35,893 nt of DNA, taken from assembly GCF_014647315.1 (NCBI RefSeq), contig NZ_BMOY01000031.1, positions 1-35,893 on the forward strand, given 5' to 3'. Of the stretch, positions 23,341 through 30,502 are shown piece after piece (the stretch's first letter is position 1; every line of letters begins with the position of its first letter). Source of the stretch: Paenalicyclobacillus cellulosilyticus. GTDB lineage: Bacteria > Bacillota > Bacilli > Alicyclobacillales > Alicyclobacillaceae. The notes below the pieces were generated by a model. The model worked only from the letters and a program-made list of their open reading frames with translations. It searched no databases and was not told the DNA's origin. The translations under genes and the position numbers were made by a program.

Positions 23341-24564
23341 ATGGACGTGTTCACAGGGGGCGTCACGTGTCCGGCCGGTTTTTGGGCTGCGGCCGGGCGA
23401 GCCGGCATCAAAAAAGACGGTGACGATCTCGCCGTCATCTGGAGCGAGGCGCCGGCGGAAGCGGCGGCCGTCTTTACGACAAACGTGATCAAAGCCGCGC
23501 CGGTCGTTTGGTCGCAGCGGATTGCGGCAAAGGGCCGGCCGGTGCGCGCCGTCGTCGTCAACAGCGGCAACGCGAATGCGTGCACAGGCGAAACCGGTCT
23601 GGCGCACGCCATTCAGATGGGGGAAGCCGTCGCGAGCGCCTTGGGGGTCGCCGCGGATGAGGTGTTGGTGGCCTCGACGGGTGTCATTGGCGTTCTGTTG
23701 CCTATCGACCGGGTGTGCGCGGGGATTGCGGCGACGTGCGCGGGTCTTGCGCGCGGTGAAGCGGCGGATTTGGCTGCCGCGCACGCCATCATGACCACGG
23801 ACACGGTCCCCAAGCGCGCGGCGGCTCAGGTAAAACTGTCAGACGGCACCGTGGTCACCGTGGCCGGGATGGCCAAGGGTTCCGGCATGATCCATCCGAA
23901 CATGGCGACGATGCTGGCGTTTTTGACGACCGACGCGCGGGTGGACCACAACGTGCTGCAGACGATGTTGCAGGAGAGCGTCGCCGACTCCTACAACATG
24001 GTGTCGGTGGACGGAGATACCAGCACCAACGACTGCGTGTTCGTCCTTGCCAACGGGCGGGCGGGTGGTCCCGAAATACGCCCGGGGACAAAAGACGCGG
24101 CGGCGTTCTTCGCCGCATTGCATGCCGTCAACCAATCCTTGGCGCAACAGATTGCACGGGACGGGGAGGGTGCGACCAAGTTTTTGACCGTCACCGTGCA
24201 AGGTGCGCGCACGCGCGCCGAAGCCAGGCAATTGGCGAGAGCCGTGGTTCGCTCCAATCTGGTCAAGGCGGCGTTTTTCGGGGAAGACGCCAACTGGGGG
24301 CGGATTGTCGCGGCGCTCGGTTACGCCGGGGTTGCGTTTGAGCCGCGGCACCTCGGGATTGCCGTCGCGAGCGCGGGCGGGCGGCTGGTGATGATGGAGC
24401 ACGGCGAGCCGGTTTGGTTTGATGAAGAAGCGGCCCGTCAGGTGTTGGCGGCACGGGACATCGCCATCCTGGTGACCTTGGGCGACGGAGATGCTTCCGC
24501 GACCGCATGGGGATGCGATCTCAGCTATGAGTACGTGCGCATCAACGGCCAGTATCGAACGTGA
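23341..24564 (+). CDS. argJ: Bifunctional ornithine acetyltransferase / N-acetylglutamate synthase
   Basis: Moves acetyl from N-acetylornithine to glutamate and may also make N-acetylglutamate from acetyl-CoA, in arginine synthesis. It has 407 residues. The autoprocessing site is in the block KGSGMIHPNMATMLAF, with the nucleophile Thr190 that becomes the N-terminus of the beta chain. NSGNANACTG, ASTGVIG, SVDGDTSTNDC, FFGEDANWGRI and the terminal DLSYEYVRINGQYRT are conserved. AAGGGAG precedes ATG 23341 by nine bases. The gene stands alone: argC, argB and argD are not next to it, in contrast to the usual argCJBD cluster. Confidence 0.96.
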   Translation: MDVFTGGVTCPAGFWAAAGRAGIKKDGDDLAVIWSEAPAEAAAVFTTNVIKAAPVVWSQRIAAKGRPVRAVVVNSGNANACTGETGLAHAIQMGEAVASALGVAADEVLVASTGVIGVLLPIDRVCAGIAATCAGLARGEAADLAAAHAIMTTDTVPKRAAAQVKLSDGTVVTVAGMAKGSGMIHPNMATMLAFLTTDARVDHNVLQTMLQESVADSYNMVSVDGDTSTNDCVFVLANGRAGGPEIRPGTKDAAAFFAALHAVNQSLAQQIARDGEGATKFLTVTVQGARTRAEARQLARAVVRSNLVKAAFFGEDANWGRIVAALGYAGVAFEPRHLGIAVASAGGRLVMMEHGEPVWFDEEAARQVLAARDIAILVTLGDGDASATAWGCDLSYEYVRINGQYRT

Positions 24565-24688
24565 GCTCCGGCCCGCCCTCCGCGGCGCTCCGGGCAGGTG
24601 GCAGGCCGGGTGAGCCCTGCCGGGATGCGCGCCTTTCCAGCCGAAGTCGCGGCAAAAAAGGCTTTGCTGTGGGCGATTCACCGAATCC

Positions 24689-24712
24689 TTCCGCGGTTGC
24701 CGGACATACAGT
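24689..24712 (+). promoter_or_regulatory. Candidate sigma-E (mother-cell sporulation) promoter
   Basis: CATACAGT (24705-24712) matches the sigma-E -10 consensus CATACAnT closely, and GAATCCT lies about 15 bases upstream as a partial match to the -35 (GAATATT type). It is located 36 bases before the ATG of a YjcZ-like sporulation microprotein, which supports the call. Confidence 0.5.
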
Positions 24713-24747
24713 GGGACTGATTCCGGCAGCAAAGGAGGGAGAAAGCG

Positions 24748-24858
24748 ATGTTCTACGGCGTCTTCGGCGGCTACACGCGTTGGGCTGTGGTGTTTCTGAT
24801 CATCTTCGTGCTGTTCTTCCTGTTGGTACCGGGGTATGGCGCGGCGGCGGCTTACTGA
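24748..24858 (+). CDS. YjcZ-like sporulation microprotein, 36 residues
   Basis: A 36-codon gene: a Tyr/Gly-rich start (MFYGVFGGYTRW), one strongly hydrophobic helix of Val, Leu, Ile and Phe (residues 13-27) and a Pro-Gly-Tyr-Gly-Ala tail ending in Tyr. This is the layout of the YjcZ family of small spore-associated membrane proteins of Bacillales. A near-perfect ribosome site AAAGGAGG lies nine bases upstream, and a sigma-E-like promoter precedes that. It lies between argJ and the regulator pair and is not part of either. Function in sporulation is inferred from family resemblance and the promoter. Confidence 0.75.
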   Translation: MFYGVFGGYTRWAVVFLIIFVLFFLLVPGYGAAAAY

Positions 24859-24931
24859 TCCGTGTCTTGCATCCCGGCGAGCGTGCGGCGCTGGCCAGGG
24901 GAAGGGATTCCTCTGGCTGGCGCCGTTGATC

Positions 24932-24960
24932 TTACGTTTTCGACAGCGCTTTGTTATGCT
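24932..24960 (+). promoter_or_regulatory. Candidate sigma-A promoter of the HxlR-MarR pair
   Basis: TTACGT (24932-24937) and TATGCT (24955-24960) are 17 bases apart, immediately before the ribosome site of the first regulator. The leader would be about 10 bases, so regulation at this site by either product would be direct. Confidence 0.45.
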
Positions 24961-24975
24961 ACAGGGGAGGAGATG

Positions 24976-25344
24976 ATGGCCATGGCGGACCTCCACCTGT
25001 GCCCGAAGTTTGAAGCAGCGTTCCAGTTGCTCGGCAAGTGCTGGACCGGCCTCATCATCCGCGCCCTGCTCGATGGCCCGAAACGCTTCAAGGATGTCTC
25101 GGATATGATCCCGGGGCTGAGCGATCGCATGCTCGCCAAGCGGTTCAAGGAACTGGAGGCCGCCGGGATTGTCGTGCGCAAAGTGTATCCGGATACACCG
25201 GTCCGGATTGAATACGAACTGACGGAGAAAGGAAGGTCCCTGCGCGCCGTGATGGATGAGGTGCAAAAGTGGGCAGACCGCTGGATGGCGGAGGCGAGTG
25301 ATACAACGACGGCTCCCGGTGTGGCGGAGACGGCGCGGGAGTGA
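24976..25344 (+). CDS. HxlR-family winged-helix regulator
   Basis: A 122-residue DNA-binding protein. The start LHLCPKFEAAFQLLGKCWTGLIIRALLDGPKRFKDV with a conserved Cys near residue 8, the SDRMLAKRFKELEAAGIV recognition helix and VRIEYELTEKGRSLRAVMDEVQKWADRW are typical of HxlR (DUF24) regulators, several of which sense thiol-reactive or aldehyde stress through the N-terminal Cys. GGGGAGG precedes ATG 24976 by five bases; ATG 24982 is also possible. Its stop overlaps the GTG of the MarR gene by four bases, so both are made together. The target is unknown; no enzyme or transporter gene is directly attached. Confidence 0.9.
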   Translation: MAMADLHLCPKFEAAFQLLGKCWTGLIIRALLDGPKRFKDVSDMIPGLSDRMLAKRFKELEAAGIVVRKVYPDTPVRIEYELTEKGRSLRAVMDEVQKWADRWMAEASDTTTAPGVAETARE

Positions 25345-25802
25345 CGGACGTGGATCCCGTGGATTTCGAACAGAAGGTGCGTCAACTGGAAGATTTGATG
25401 GCGCGGCTGCAGCGCCTGATGCACATCCGTCACACACCGCACCGCTTTGGGCTCACGACGAGTCAGGTGTTCATTTTGCGCTTTTTGGACAAGGTCGGCT
25501 GTGCCAAGGCGTCCGACATCGCGCGCGTCGCCGGGCTGAGCCCGGGCGCGGTGACGCAGGTGTGCGACGAACTGGTCCGCCTGCGCTTGGTGCAGCGCAA
25601 GCGCTCCGCGGATGACCGCCGCGTCGTGAACGTGTCGTTGACGGAAGAAGGGCGGCAACGGCTCGAACACATTCGTTCCGTTCAGGTGCGGCGCCTGATG
25701 GAGGTCCTCTACCAATTGGGCCCGGACGATACGGAGGCGTTTTTGCGCATCATGCGGCGCCTCGTCGAAACGGTGGAGTCCCTTCCTCCCGCCGAGGAAT
25801 GA
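25341..25802 (+). CDS. MarR-family transcriptional regulator
   Basis: A 153-residue winged-helix regulator. A helical N-terminus (FEQKVRQLEDLMARLQRLMHI) leads into LTTSQVFILRFLDKVGCAKASDIARVAGLSPGAVTQVCDELVRLRLVQRKRSADDRRVVNVSLTEEGRQRL, with the DDRR wing typical of MarR, then a dimerisation helix. GTG 25341 overlaps the HxlR stop (GTGA), so translation is coupled. Having two unrelated winged-helix regulators in one operon is uncommon; they may co-regulate a target elsewhere or each other. A single Cys near residue 52 could be a redox sensor, but that is speculation. Confidence 0.92.
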   Translation: MTDVDPVDFEQKVRQLEDLMARLQRLMHIRHTPHRFGLTTSQVFILRFLDKVGCAKASDIARVAGLSPGAVTQVCDELVRLRLVQRKRSADDRRVVNVSLTEEGRQRLEHIRSVQVRRLMEVLYQLGPDDTEAFLRIMRRLVETVESLPPAEE

Positions 25803-25920
25803 GCTGACCGCTTGCCCTCACCCCCGCTGCGTTCACCGCGATCAGGTTTGCGCGCATGTCCGCTCTGCGCCTGGCGAACGCTACCCGTCATCAGGGCGGC
25901 AGCCTGAAGGAGGGAGCGTC

Positions 25921-26445
25921 ATGCGTGCCGTCGTCCTCGACAGGGACGGTGTCATCAACGACAACCGCGAACACATCCATGTGCATTCCCCGCAGGAACT
26001 GGTGCTCTTTCCCTGGACCGCGGAAGCGATCCGCCGTCTGAACGAGGCGGGATGGTTGGTGATGGTGGCGACCAACCAAGGCGGTGTCGGACTGGGTTTC
26101 CTCACGCGCGAGGACCTCGCGGCCGTTCACGAGGCGTTGCGCGCACGATTGAGGGCAGAGGGCGCCGTGATCGACGAGATTGCGGCGTGCATCCACACAC
26201 CGGACGCCGGTTGTGCTTGCCGGAAACCGCGACCCGGCCTGTTGTACGAACTGTGGCGGCGGCGGCCGTTCGATGTGACCCAAAGCTACATGGTCGGTGA
26301 CCGGGAAACCGACATCCTGGCCGGGCGTGCGATGGGGATGCGCACCATTTTCGTCGGGCGCGGACCGACGACCGCGGATGACCGGGCAGCCAACCTGTTG
26401 GCGGCGGTCCGCCTCATCCTCCGGCGCGGCGGTGCCGGCCGGTGA
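25921..26445 (+). CDS. GmhB/HisB-N-like HAD phosphatase
   Basis: A 174-residue HAD-IIIA phosphatase. Motif I VVLDRDGVINDN carries the catalytic Asp pair, motif II is MVATNQGGVGLG, a zinc knuckle of Cys and His residues lies in CIHTPDAGCACRKPRPG, and motif III/IV is MVGDRETDILAGRAMG. This is the layout of D-glycero-D-manno-heptose-1,7-bisphosphate phosphatase and of the HisB phosphatase half. No heptose synthesis genes are nearby; hisC is 6 kb away. So a heptose role for a surface glycan or a histidinol-phosphatase role are both open. AAGGAGGG lies seven bases before ATG 25921. Confidence 0.85.
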   Translation: MRAVVLDRDGVINDNREHIHVHSPQELVLFPWTAEAIRRLNEAGWLVMVATNQGGVGLGFLTREDLAAVHEALRARLRAEGAVIDEIAACIHTPDAGCACRKPRPGLLYELWRRRPFDVTQSYMVGDRETDILAGRAMGMRTIFVGRGPTTADDRAANLLAAVRLILRRGGAGR

Positions 26446-26463
26446 CCACCTGGCCGCAGGCGA

Positions 26464-27690
26464 TCACGCCGTCGGTTTGAGCAGCCAAGCGGCGACGTAG
26501 CCGGTTCTGCCGTCAGCCAGGGCGACCTGGTCCCACGTGCCGCGGGTATGGATGACCGTGACGACGGTGCCGCCGTCGAGCGAACCGATGACCGGGTAGT
26601 TGGTCCCTGGACCAGAACGCACGTGGACGCTCATGGTCGTCACCTTTTGCGTACCTCCGCCGCCCGCCGCCCCGCTTTGCGCACCGCCGCTTGCCGCGCT
26701 CACCGGCGGGGTCCACGTCTCCGTGTAGCTCGGGGTCTGGATGGGGTTGGCCTGCACGACCCCTTTGTCAAAAAACTGTTTCGCCACCCACTTGGCCTGC
26801 AACGGGTTGACCAACCAGTAGCTGATCCCGTTCAGCGTCTCGAACGAGCCCGGCAGGGTTTCGTGGATGATGCGGTAATGCTTGAACTGGCCGGCGTGAT
26901 AAGCCACGCCGAGGATGTCCAACATGCTCATGTTCGTATCGATGGTGTGCCAAAACTCCTGCACCAGGATGGGCAGCCGCGGGATGTTCTGCGGTTGCAG
27001 CAGCTTGTGCGCCAGTGCGGTCAAAAACTGCTGCTGCCGTTCCGTGCGTCCGATGTCGCCGAGCGGGTCGTTCCGGAAGCGCACAAATCCGAGGGCCTGC
27101 TCGCCCGTCAGCGTCTGCACGCCGGGATTGAGGTCAATGATGCCGTACTGCTTGTCGCCGGTGTTGTAATGCATCGGCTCGGGCACGTTGATGGTGATGC
27201 CGCCGATGGTGTTGATGATATCGACCAAGCCCCCGAAGTGGGTGAGGGCGTAGCTGTCGATGCGCATCTGCAGGAGTTGTTCCACCAACGACAGGGTGAG
27301 GTTCGGCCCGCCGATGTCCAGCGAGGCGTTGATCTTGTCGTAATGGCCGTCCGGGTACTGCACGCGCGTGTCGCGCGGGATCGACAACAGCTCTATCCGC
27401 TGGTGGGCGTTATCGATGCTGCATACGATGAGCACGTCCGTGTTCCCGCCCGTCTCCCCCGGCCGCGTGTCGGTGCCGATGAGCAAGATGTTCGTCCGGC
27501 CGTGCGGTTCAGGATACGGATGAAACGGGTTTACGCCGGGCGGCATCGCCGAAAGCGGTTGCGACATGACGTAATACATCCCGCCCCCGGCGACGAGCAG
27601 GCATGCGGGCAGGGCGGCCCATACCCACCGTTGCCGCTTGCGGGCTTGGATTGGATCGATGGCAGGCGGTTTGACGGGGCGTTTCGCCAT
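26464..27690 (-). CDS. LytR-CpsA-Psr family ligase with C-terminal SH3 domain
   Basis: A 408-residue membrane-anchored protein. One anchor at about 23-44 precedes the LCP domain (about 65-300) with NILLIGTDTRPGETGGNTDVLIV, LSIPRDTRVQ with the Arg/Asp pair, YDKINAS and FVRFRNDPLGDIGRTERQQQFL. LCP enzymes attach undecaprenyl-linked glycopolymers to peptidoglycan. A Gly/Ala/Ser-rich linker leads to a C-terminal bacterial SH3 domain (about 340-405; MSVHVRSGPGTNYPVIGSLDGGTVV) expected to bind the wall. ATG 27690 is chosen for GGGAGTGA upstream; ATG 27732 overlaps the -10 element. The SH3 fusion is not the commonest LCP layout. It is transcribed alone from its own promoter. Confidence 0.92.
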   Translation of the reverse strand: MAKRPVKPPAIDPIQARKRQRWVWAALPACLLVAGGGMYYVMSQPLSAMPPGVNPFHPYPEPHGRTNILLIGTDTRPGETGGNTDVLIVCSIDNAHQRIELLSIPRDTRVQYPDGHYDKINASLDIGGPNLTLSLVEQLLQMRIDSYALTHFGGLVDIINTIGGITINVPEPMHYNTGDKQYGIIDLNPGVQTLTGEQALGFVRFRNDPLGDIGRTERQQQFLTALAHKLLQPQNIPRLPILVQEFWHTIDTNMSMLDILGVAYHAGQFKHYRIIHETLPGSFETLNGISYWLVNPLQAKWVAKQFFDKGVVQANPIQTPSYTETWTPPVSAASGGAQSGAAGGGGTQKVTTMSVHVRSGPGTNYPVIGSLDGGTVVTVIHTRGTWDQVALADGRTGYVAAWLLKPTA

Positions 27691-27730
27691 CCGGTTCACT
27701 CCCAGGCTGTGCAGGCTTTCATCCTTCACC

Positions 27731-27739
27731 ATTCTATCA
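27731..27739 (-). promoter_or_regulatory. Extended -10 promoter of the LCP gene
   Basis: On the minus strand TGATAGAAT combines TAGAAT (27736-27731) with an upstream TG. The -35 region is poor, as is usual for extended -10 promoters. The start would leave about 35 bases to ATG 27690. It sits directly after the U-tract of the terminator for the upstream gene. Confidence 0.5.
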
Positions 27740-27793
27740 AAAAAGACCGGCGCGCGGTACGAGCCGGGCCCGGGGCGAGGTGCGCGCGGCCGG
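27739..27793 (-). terminator. Intrinsic terminator after the zinc-ribbon gene
   Basis: On the minus strand CCGG-C-CGCGC (27793-27784, with a bulged C) pairs with GCGCGCCGG (27755-27747), enclosing a GC-rich inner region, and is followed by T-rich TCTTTTTT with the six-T run at 27744-27739. Confidence 0.6.
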
Positions 27794-27843
27794 GGAAGGC
27801 AAACGGCGTGGTTCCAGGCGCAAGCCTTCCGGACGCGCCGGGG

Positions 27844-28062
27844 TCATGCCCCGGACGCTTCCTCGTGCCGGCCGCTCCACGTCTGTTCCAGCACCTGGCC
27901 GCATTGCAGGCAGACGTACCGGTACATCTCCTGCACCGTCCGCGCCGGCACCGGCAGGTCAGGCCGGACGACGACGCTGGCGTCAATTTGCACAATTTTC
28001 TCCTCCCGGAACAGCCGCCCCTGGCAGTGCGGGCAAACCACCGCGTGTGCGTTCGCAGCCAC
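27844..28062 (-). CDS. Small protein with paired CxxC zinc knuckles
   Basis: A 72-residue protein with CPHC near residue 10 and CLQC near residue 51, a four-Cys pattern typical of zinc ribbons in small regulators or RNA/protein adaptors. The stretch between is beta-strand-like (EKIVQIDASVVV), and an aromatic segment precedes the second knuckle (MYRYVCLQCG). GTG 28062 is chosen for GAGGTGG seven bases upstream; GTG 28077 extends it by five residues. It has its own -10 and a terminator, so it is monocistronic. I do not recognise the family. It is divergent from the DUF72 gene. Confidence 0.7.
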   Translation of the reverse strand: MAANAHAVVCPHCQGRLFREEKIVQIDASVVVRPDLPVPARTVQEMYRYVCLQCGQVLEQTWSGRHEEASGA

Positions 28063-28103
28063 GCGCAACCACCTCACTTCGGACAGTTTGCGTTCCAGGG
28101 TGT

Positions 28104-28109
28104 ATTATA
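28104..28109 (-). promoter_or_regulatory. Consensus -10 of the zinc-ribbon gene
   Basis: TATAAT on the minus strand (28109-28104), 42 bases before GTG 28062. The -35 hexamer 17 bases upstream (CACATA) is poor. Confidence 0.5.
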
Positions 28110-28232
28110 GCGAAGAAGGATGCACGTATGTGGCAGCACGGGGCGGGATGACCGGGCGGGATGAACGATCGGGATGATCGGGACCCTGGACCGGTCGGAA
28201 GGTCGTGCTGCGCGGCGTAAGGGGGTGTTGGG

Positions 28233-29084
28233 TTGGCCATCTTGTGTGGAACATGCGCGTGGACCGACCACACAGGGTTTTATCCGCCGGGACTGCCGGC
28301 ACGGAACCGGTTGGCGTACTACGCGCAAATATTCCCGCTGGTCGAGATCGACAGCAGCTATTACCACATCCCTGCGCCGGAGACGGTGCGGCGTTGGGCG
28401 CGGGAGACGCCCGACGACTTCGTGTTCAACATGAAGGCATACCGGAGCCTCACGTTTCATGAACGCCGCGAACCGGATGCGCGCGAATGGCAAGCATTTC
28501 TCCGTGCGGTCGATCCGCTGGCTGAGGCGGGCAAGTTGGGGGCGGTGTTGCTGCAGTTCCCGCCTTGGTTCACAGAGAGCGAGCGCGCGCGGGCGTATGT
28601 GGAACAAGCGGCGGCGCGGCTCGCGCCATACCCTGTGGCGGTGGAGTTCCGCCACCGCAGCTGGTGGGACGGGGAGGCGGCGGATCGCACGGCGGGATGG
28701 TTGCAGGCACACGGCCTGATCCACGTCGTGTGCGACGAACCGCAGGTGGGGATGGGCTCTGTCCCGTTCGTCCCCGTAGTGACGAACGACCGCCTCGTCG
28801 TCTTTCGCCTGCACGGCCGTAACCAGGAGACATGGGCAAAAAAAGGGCTTTCCTCTTCCCAACAGCGGTTCGATTACCTTTATACTAAGGACGAGTTGGC
28901 TGCGTTCGTGCCGCACGTGCTGGCTTGGTCCGCACAGGTGCGCGACGTCCACATCCTGATGAACAACAACCAAGGGAACTATGCGGTGCGCAACGCCCTC
29001 GATTGGTTCGACCTGCTCCGGTTGCCTCCGCGGCAACCCCGATCCCGGGCGGGCGTTCAGCTTGGACTGTTTGACGGCCTGTGA
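28233..29084 (+). CDS. DUF72 (YecE-like) family protein
   Basis: A 283-residue protein of the widespread DUF72 family, which has a TIM-barrel fold and no settled function. It opens with CGTCAWTDHTGFYPPG, then YYAQIFPLVEIDSSYYHIPAPETVRRWARETPDDFVFNMKAY, LGAVLLQFPPWF, VAVEFRHRSWW and the C-terminal HILMNNNQGNYAVRNAL, all conserved in the family. TTG 28233 is chosen for AAGGGGGTG six bases upstream, which places the conserved block at residue 5. It leads a short run with two small membrane-protein genes on the same strand. Confidence 0.93.
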   Translation: MAILCGTCAWTDHTGFYPPGLPARNRLAYYAQIFPLVEIDSSYYHIPAPETVRRWARETPDDFVFNMKAYRSLTFHERREPDAREWQAFLRAVDPLAEAGKLGAVLLQFPPWFTESERARAYVEQAAARLAPYPVAVEFRHRSWWDGEAADRTAGWLQAHGLIHVVCDEPQVGMGSVPFVPVVTNDRLVVFRLHGRNQETWAKKGLSSSQQRFDYLYTKDELAAFVPHVLAWSAQVRDVHILMNNNQGNYAVRNALDWFDLLRLPPRQPRSRAGVQLGLFDGL

Positions 29085-29108
29085 GCCGGCGCCGGAGAGG
29101 AGGAAGGT

Positions 29109-29330
29109 ATGGAGGCCCGGTTGCCCAATTGGATGTTCGCGTCGTTCGCCATCGCCGGGTGGGAGTTGTTCGCGTTTCTCGCCCATTGGTTGCACATGCC
29201 TCGTCTCCGGTATGTGGGCGCGGGCATCGTTGTCGTCTGCGCGCTCGTCCTGGCGTACCGGTTCGCCGTCCGTCAGTTTCGGCGCTGGTCCCGACCCGGC
29301 GGCGGGGATGACGAGGGAGAGCCGTCTTGA
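29109..29330 (+). CDS. Small membrane protein, 73 residues, unknown
   Basis: Two hydrophobic segments (about 9-29 and 35-53) and a basic-then-acidic tail (RRWSRPGGGDDEGEPS), which places the C-terminus in the cytoplasm if the positive-inside rule holds. GGAGAGGAGGAAGGT gives a strong ribosome site seven bases before ATG 29109. It follows the DUF72 gene by 24 bases, so they are probably co-transcribed. No family is recognised. Confidence 0.7.
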   Translation: MEARLPNWMFASFAIAGWELFAFLAHWLHMPRLRYVGAGIVVVCALVLAYRFAVRQFRRWSRPGGGDDEGEPS

Positions 29331-29386
29331 GACGCCACGGCTGGATGTTGCGCATCCTGCCACGATGCTTTCGGTGAGGTGCGGCC

Positions 29387-29650
29387 ATGGTCTTCGCATA
29401 CTGGTTTTTGTTTGGGGTCCTCATCTTCATCGCGACCTTCGGTGTCGGGTGCGCGGTGAACATGTTCAGCAAGCGCTGGTGGCTGTCGCTGGCCCTGGGC
29501 GGAGCGGGGGCAGTGTGGCTGCTCGCGGTGGCCGGCGGCAGGATGGTGTGGCCGGAATGGATCGTGTTCGCCGTGGGTTGCGCCGGTGCCGGGCTTGCCG
29601 CATGGGCCGTATACGTGTTGCGTAAGCGCGGCTATCCGCTCTTTTCCTAG
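29387..29650 (+). CDS. Small membrane protein, 87 residues, unknown
   Basis: Three hydrophobic segments (about 3-25, 32-51, 56-78) with very short loops and a basic end (YVLRKRGYPLFS). GTGAGGTG lies five bases before ATG 29387. It lies 56 bases downstream of the other small membrane protein. YesK-like proteins have a similar size and layout, but I would not assign it on this. Confidence 0.7.
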   Translation: MVFAYWFLFGVLIFIATFGVGCAVNMFSKRWWLSLALGGAGAVWLLAVAGGRMVWPEWIVFAVGCAGAGLAAWAVYVLRKRGYPLFS

Positions 29651-29728
29651 AAAAACAGCGCGGATGAATCTTCACGCCGCTGCAGCGCCGTGCGGCGCGA
29701 GAGCGGACCGCCGCAGGTCATGGGGTGT

Positions 29729-29763
29729 CCGGCCGTGCGCGAGGTCTTGAACCGCACGGCCGG
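29729..29763. terminator. Perfect 11-bp hairpin between convergent genes
   Basis: CCGGCCGTGCG (29729-29739) pairs perfectly with CGCACGGCCGG (29753-29763) around a 13-base loop. It lies between the small membrane-protein gene (ends 29650) and the pyrophosphatase gene (ends 29770). The tail is weakly T-rich on the plus side (CTCTCTT). Likely a shared terminator. Confidence 0.6.
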
Positions 29764-29769
29764 CTCTCT

Positions 29770-30261
29770 TCACTTGCCATAACGGGCAATGGCTTCGCGC
29801 AGAATTCGTTCTGCTTCGTCGCGGCCTTTCCAACCTTCGACGCGCGTCTCTTTGCCTTCCAGGTCTTTGTACACCTCGAAGAAGTGGGCAATTTCCTTCA
29901 GAATGTGCGGCGGCACGTCCTCCAACGTCTTGACGTGCGCAAACCGCGGGTCGTTCTCCGCGACGCCGAGCAGTTTCTCATCCTGTCCCTTCTCGTCCGA
30001 CATGATGAGCACCCCGACGACGCGCGTGTCGATCACGCAGCCCGGAAACGTGGGGTAGGTGGTCAGCACCATGGCATCGAGCGGATCGCCGTCGTCCGCC
30101 AGGGTGTTCCGTATGTATCCGTACTCCGCAGGGTAAAACATCGGGGAATACAGCACCCTGTCGAGGCGAAACACGCCCGCTTCCTTGTCGAATTCGTATT
30201 TGTTGGCGCTGCCCTTCGGAATCTCCACGAACGTCTCCACAGTGAGCTTGTCCTCTGCCAC
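29770..30261 (-). CDS. ppa: Inorganic pyrophosphatase, family I
   Basis: Hydrolyses pyrophosphate to drive biosynthesis. It has 163 residues, the bacterial family I length. The family signature is DGDPLDAMVL, with metal-binding Asp residues; FVEIPKGSANKYEFDKE, the RVLYSPMFYPAEYGYI block, GVLIMSDEKGQDEKLLGV and HFFEVYKDLEGKE are conserved. GTG 30261 is chosen for AAGGAGGG six bases upstream; the open frame runs on to 30555 without a comparable site. Monocistronic, with an extended -10 promoter. Confidence 0.96.
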   Translation of the reverse strand: MAEDKLTVETFVEIPKGSANKYEFDKEAGVFRLDRVLYSPMFYPAEYGYIRNTLADDGDPLDAMVLTTYPTFPGCVIDTRVVGVLIMSDEKGQDEKLLGVAENDPRFAHVKTLEDVPPHILKEIAHFFEVYKDLEGKETRVEGWKGRDEAERILREAIARYGK

Positions 30262-30346
30262 GCCAAACCCTCCTTCGCCGAGCCGGCGGGGGATTGCGCC
30301 CCGCTCGACGGCGCTTCGTCTGGGAAGATGATGACGATTCGTGGAT

Positions 30347-30355
30347 ATTATACCA
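30347..30355 (-). promoter_or_regulatory. Extended -10 promoter of ppa
   Basis: On the minus strand TGGTATAAT joins a consensus TATAAT (30352-30347) to an extended -10 TG. The -35 region is GC-rich and weak. The leader to GTG 30261 is about 80 bases. Confidence 0.6.
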
Positions 30356-30502
30356 CAGACATGGCAAAACCCGCCGTGCTCTGCTGGACGCCCGTTGGAT
30401 TTCCTGATACCTTGGAACGTGAATGGTTTTTTGCCCCGCGCGCGGGACATGTTTGCGCACAGGCCGGCGTGCGGACAACGGGCGAATGCAGGAGGTCTGG
30501 GT

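Noticed and set aside
24577..24640. Terminator after argJ
   Set aside because: GGCAGG can pair with CCTGCC, but the stem is short and no T-run follows.
26548..28110. A 520-codon open frame on the plus strand
   Set aside because: Antisense to the LCP gene and the zinc-ribbon gene; composition is that of a shadow frame.
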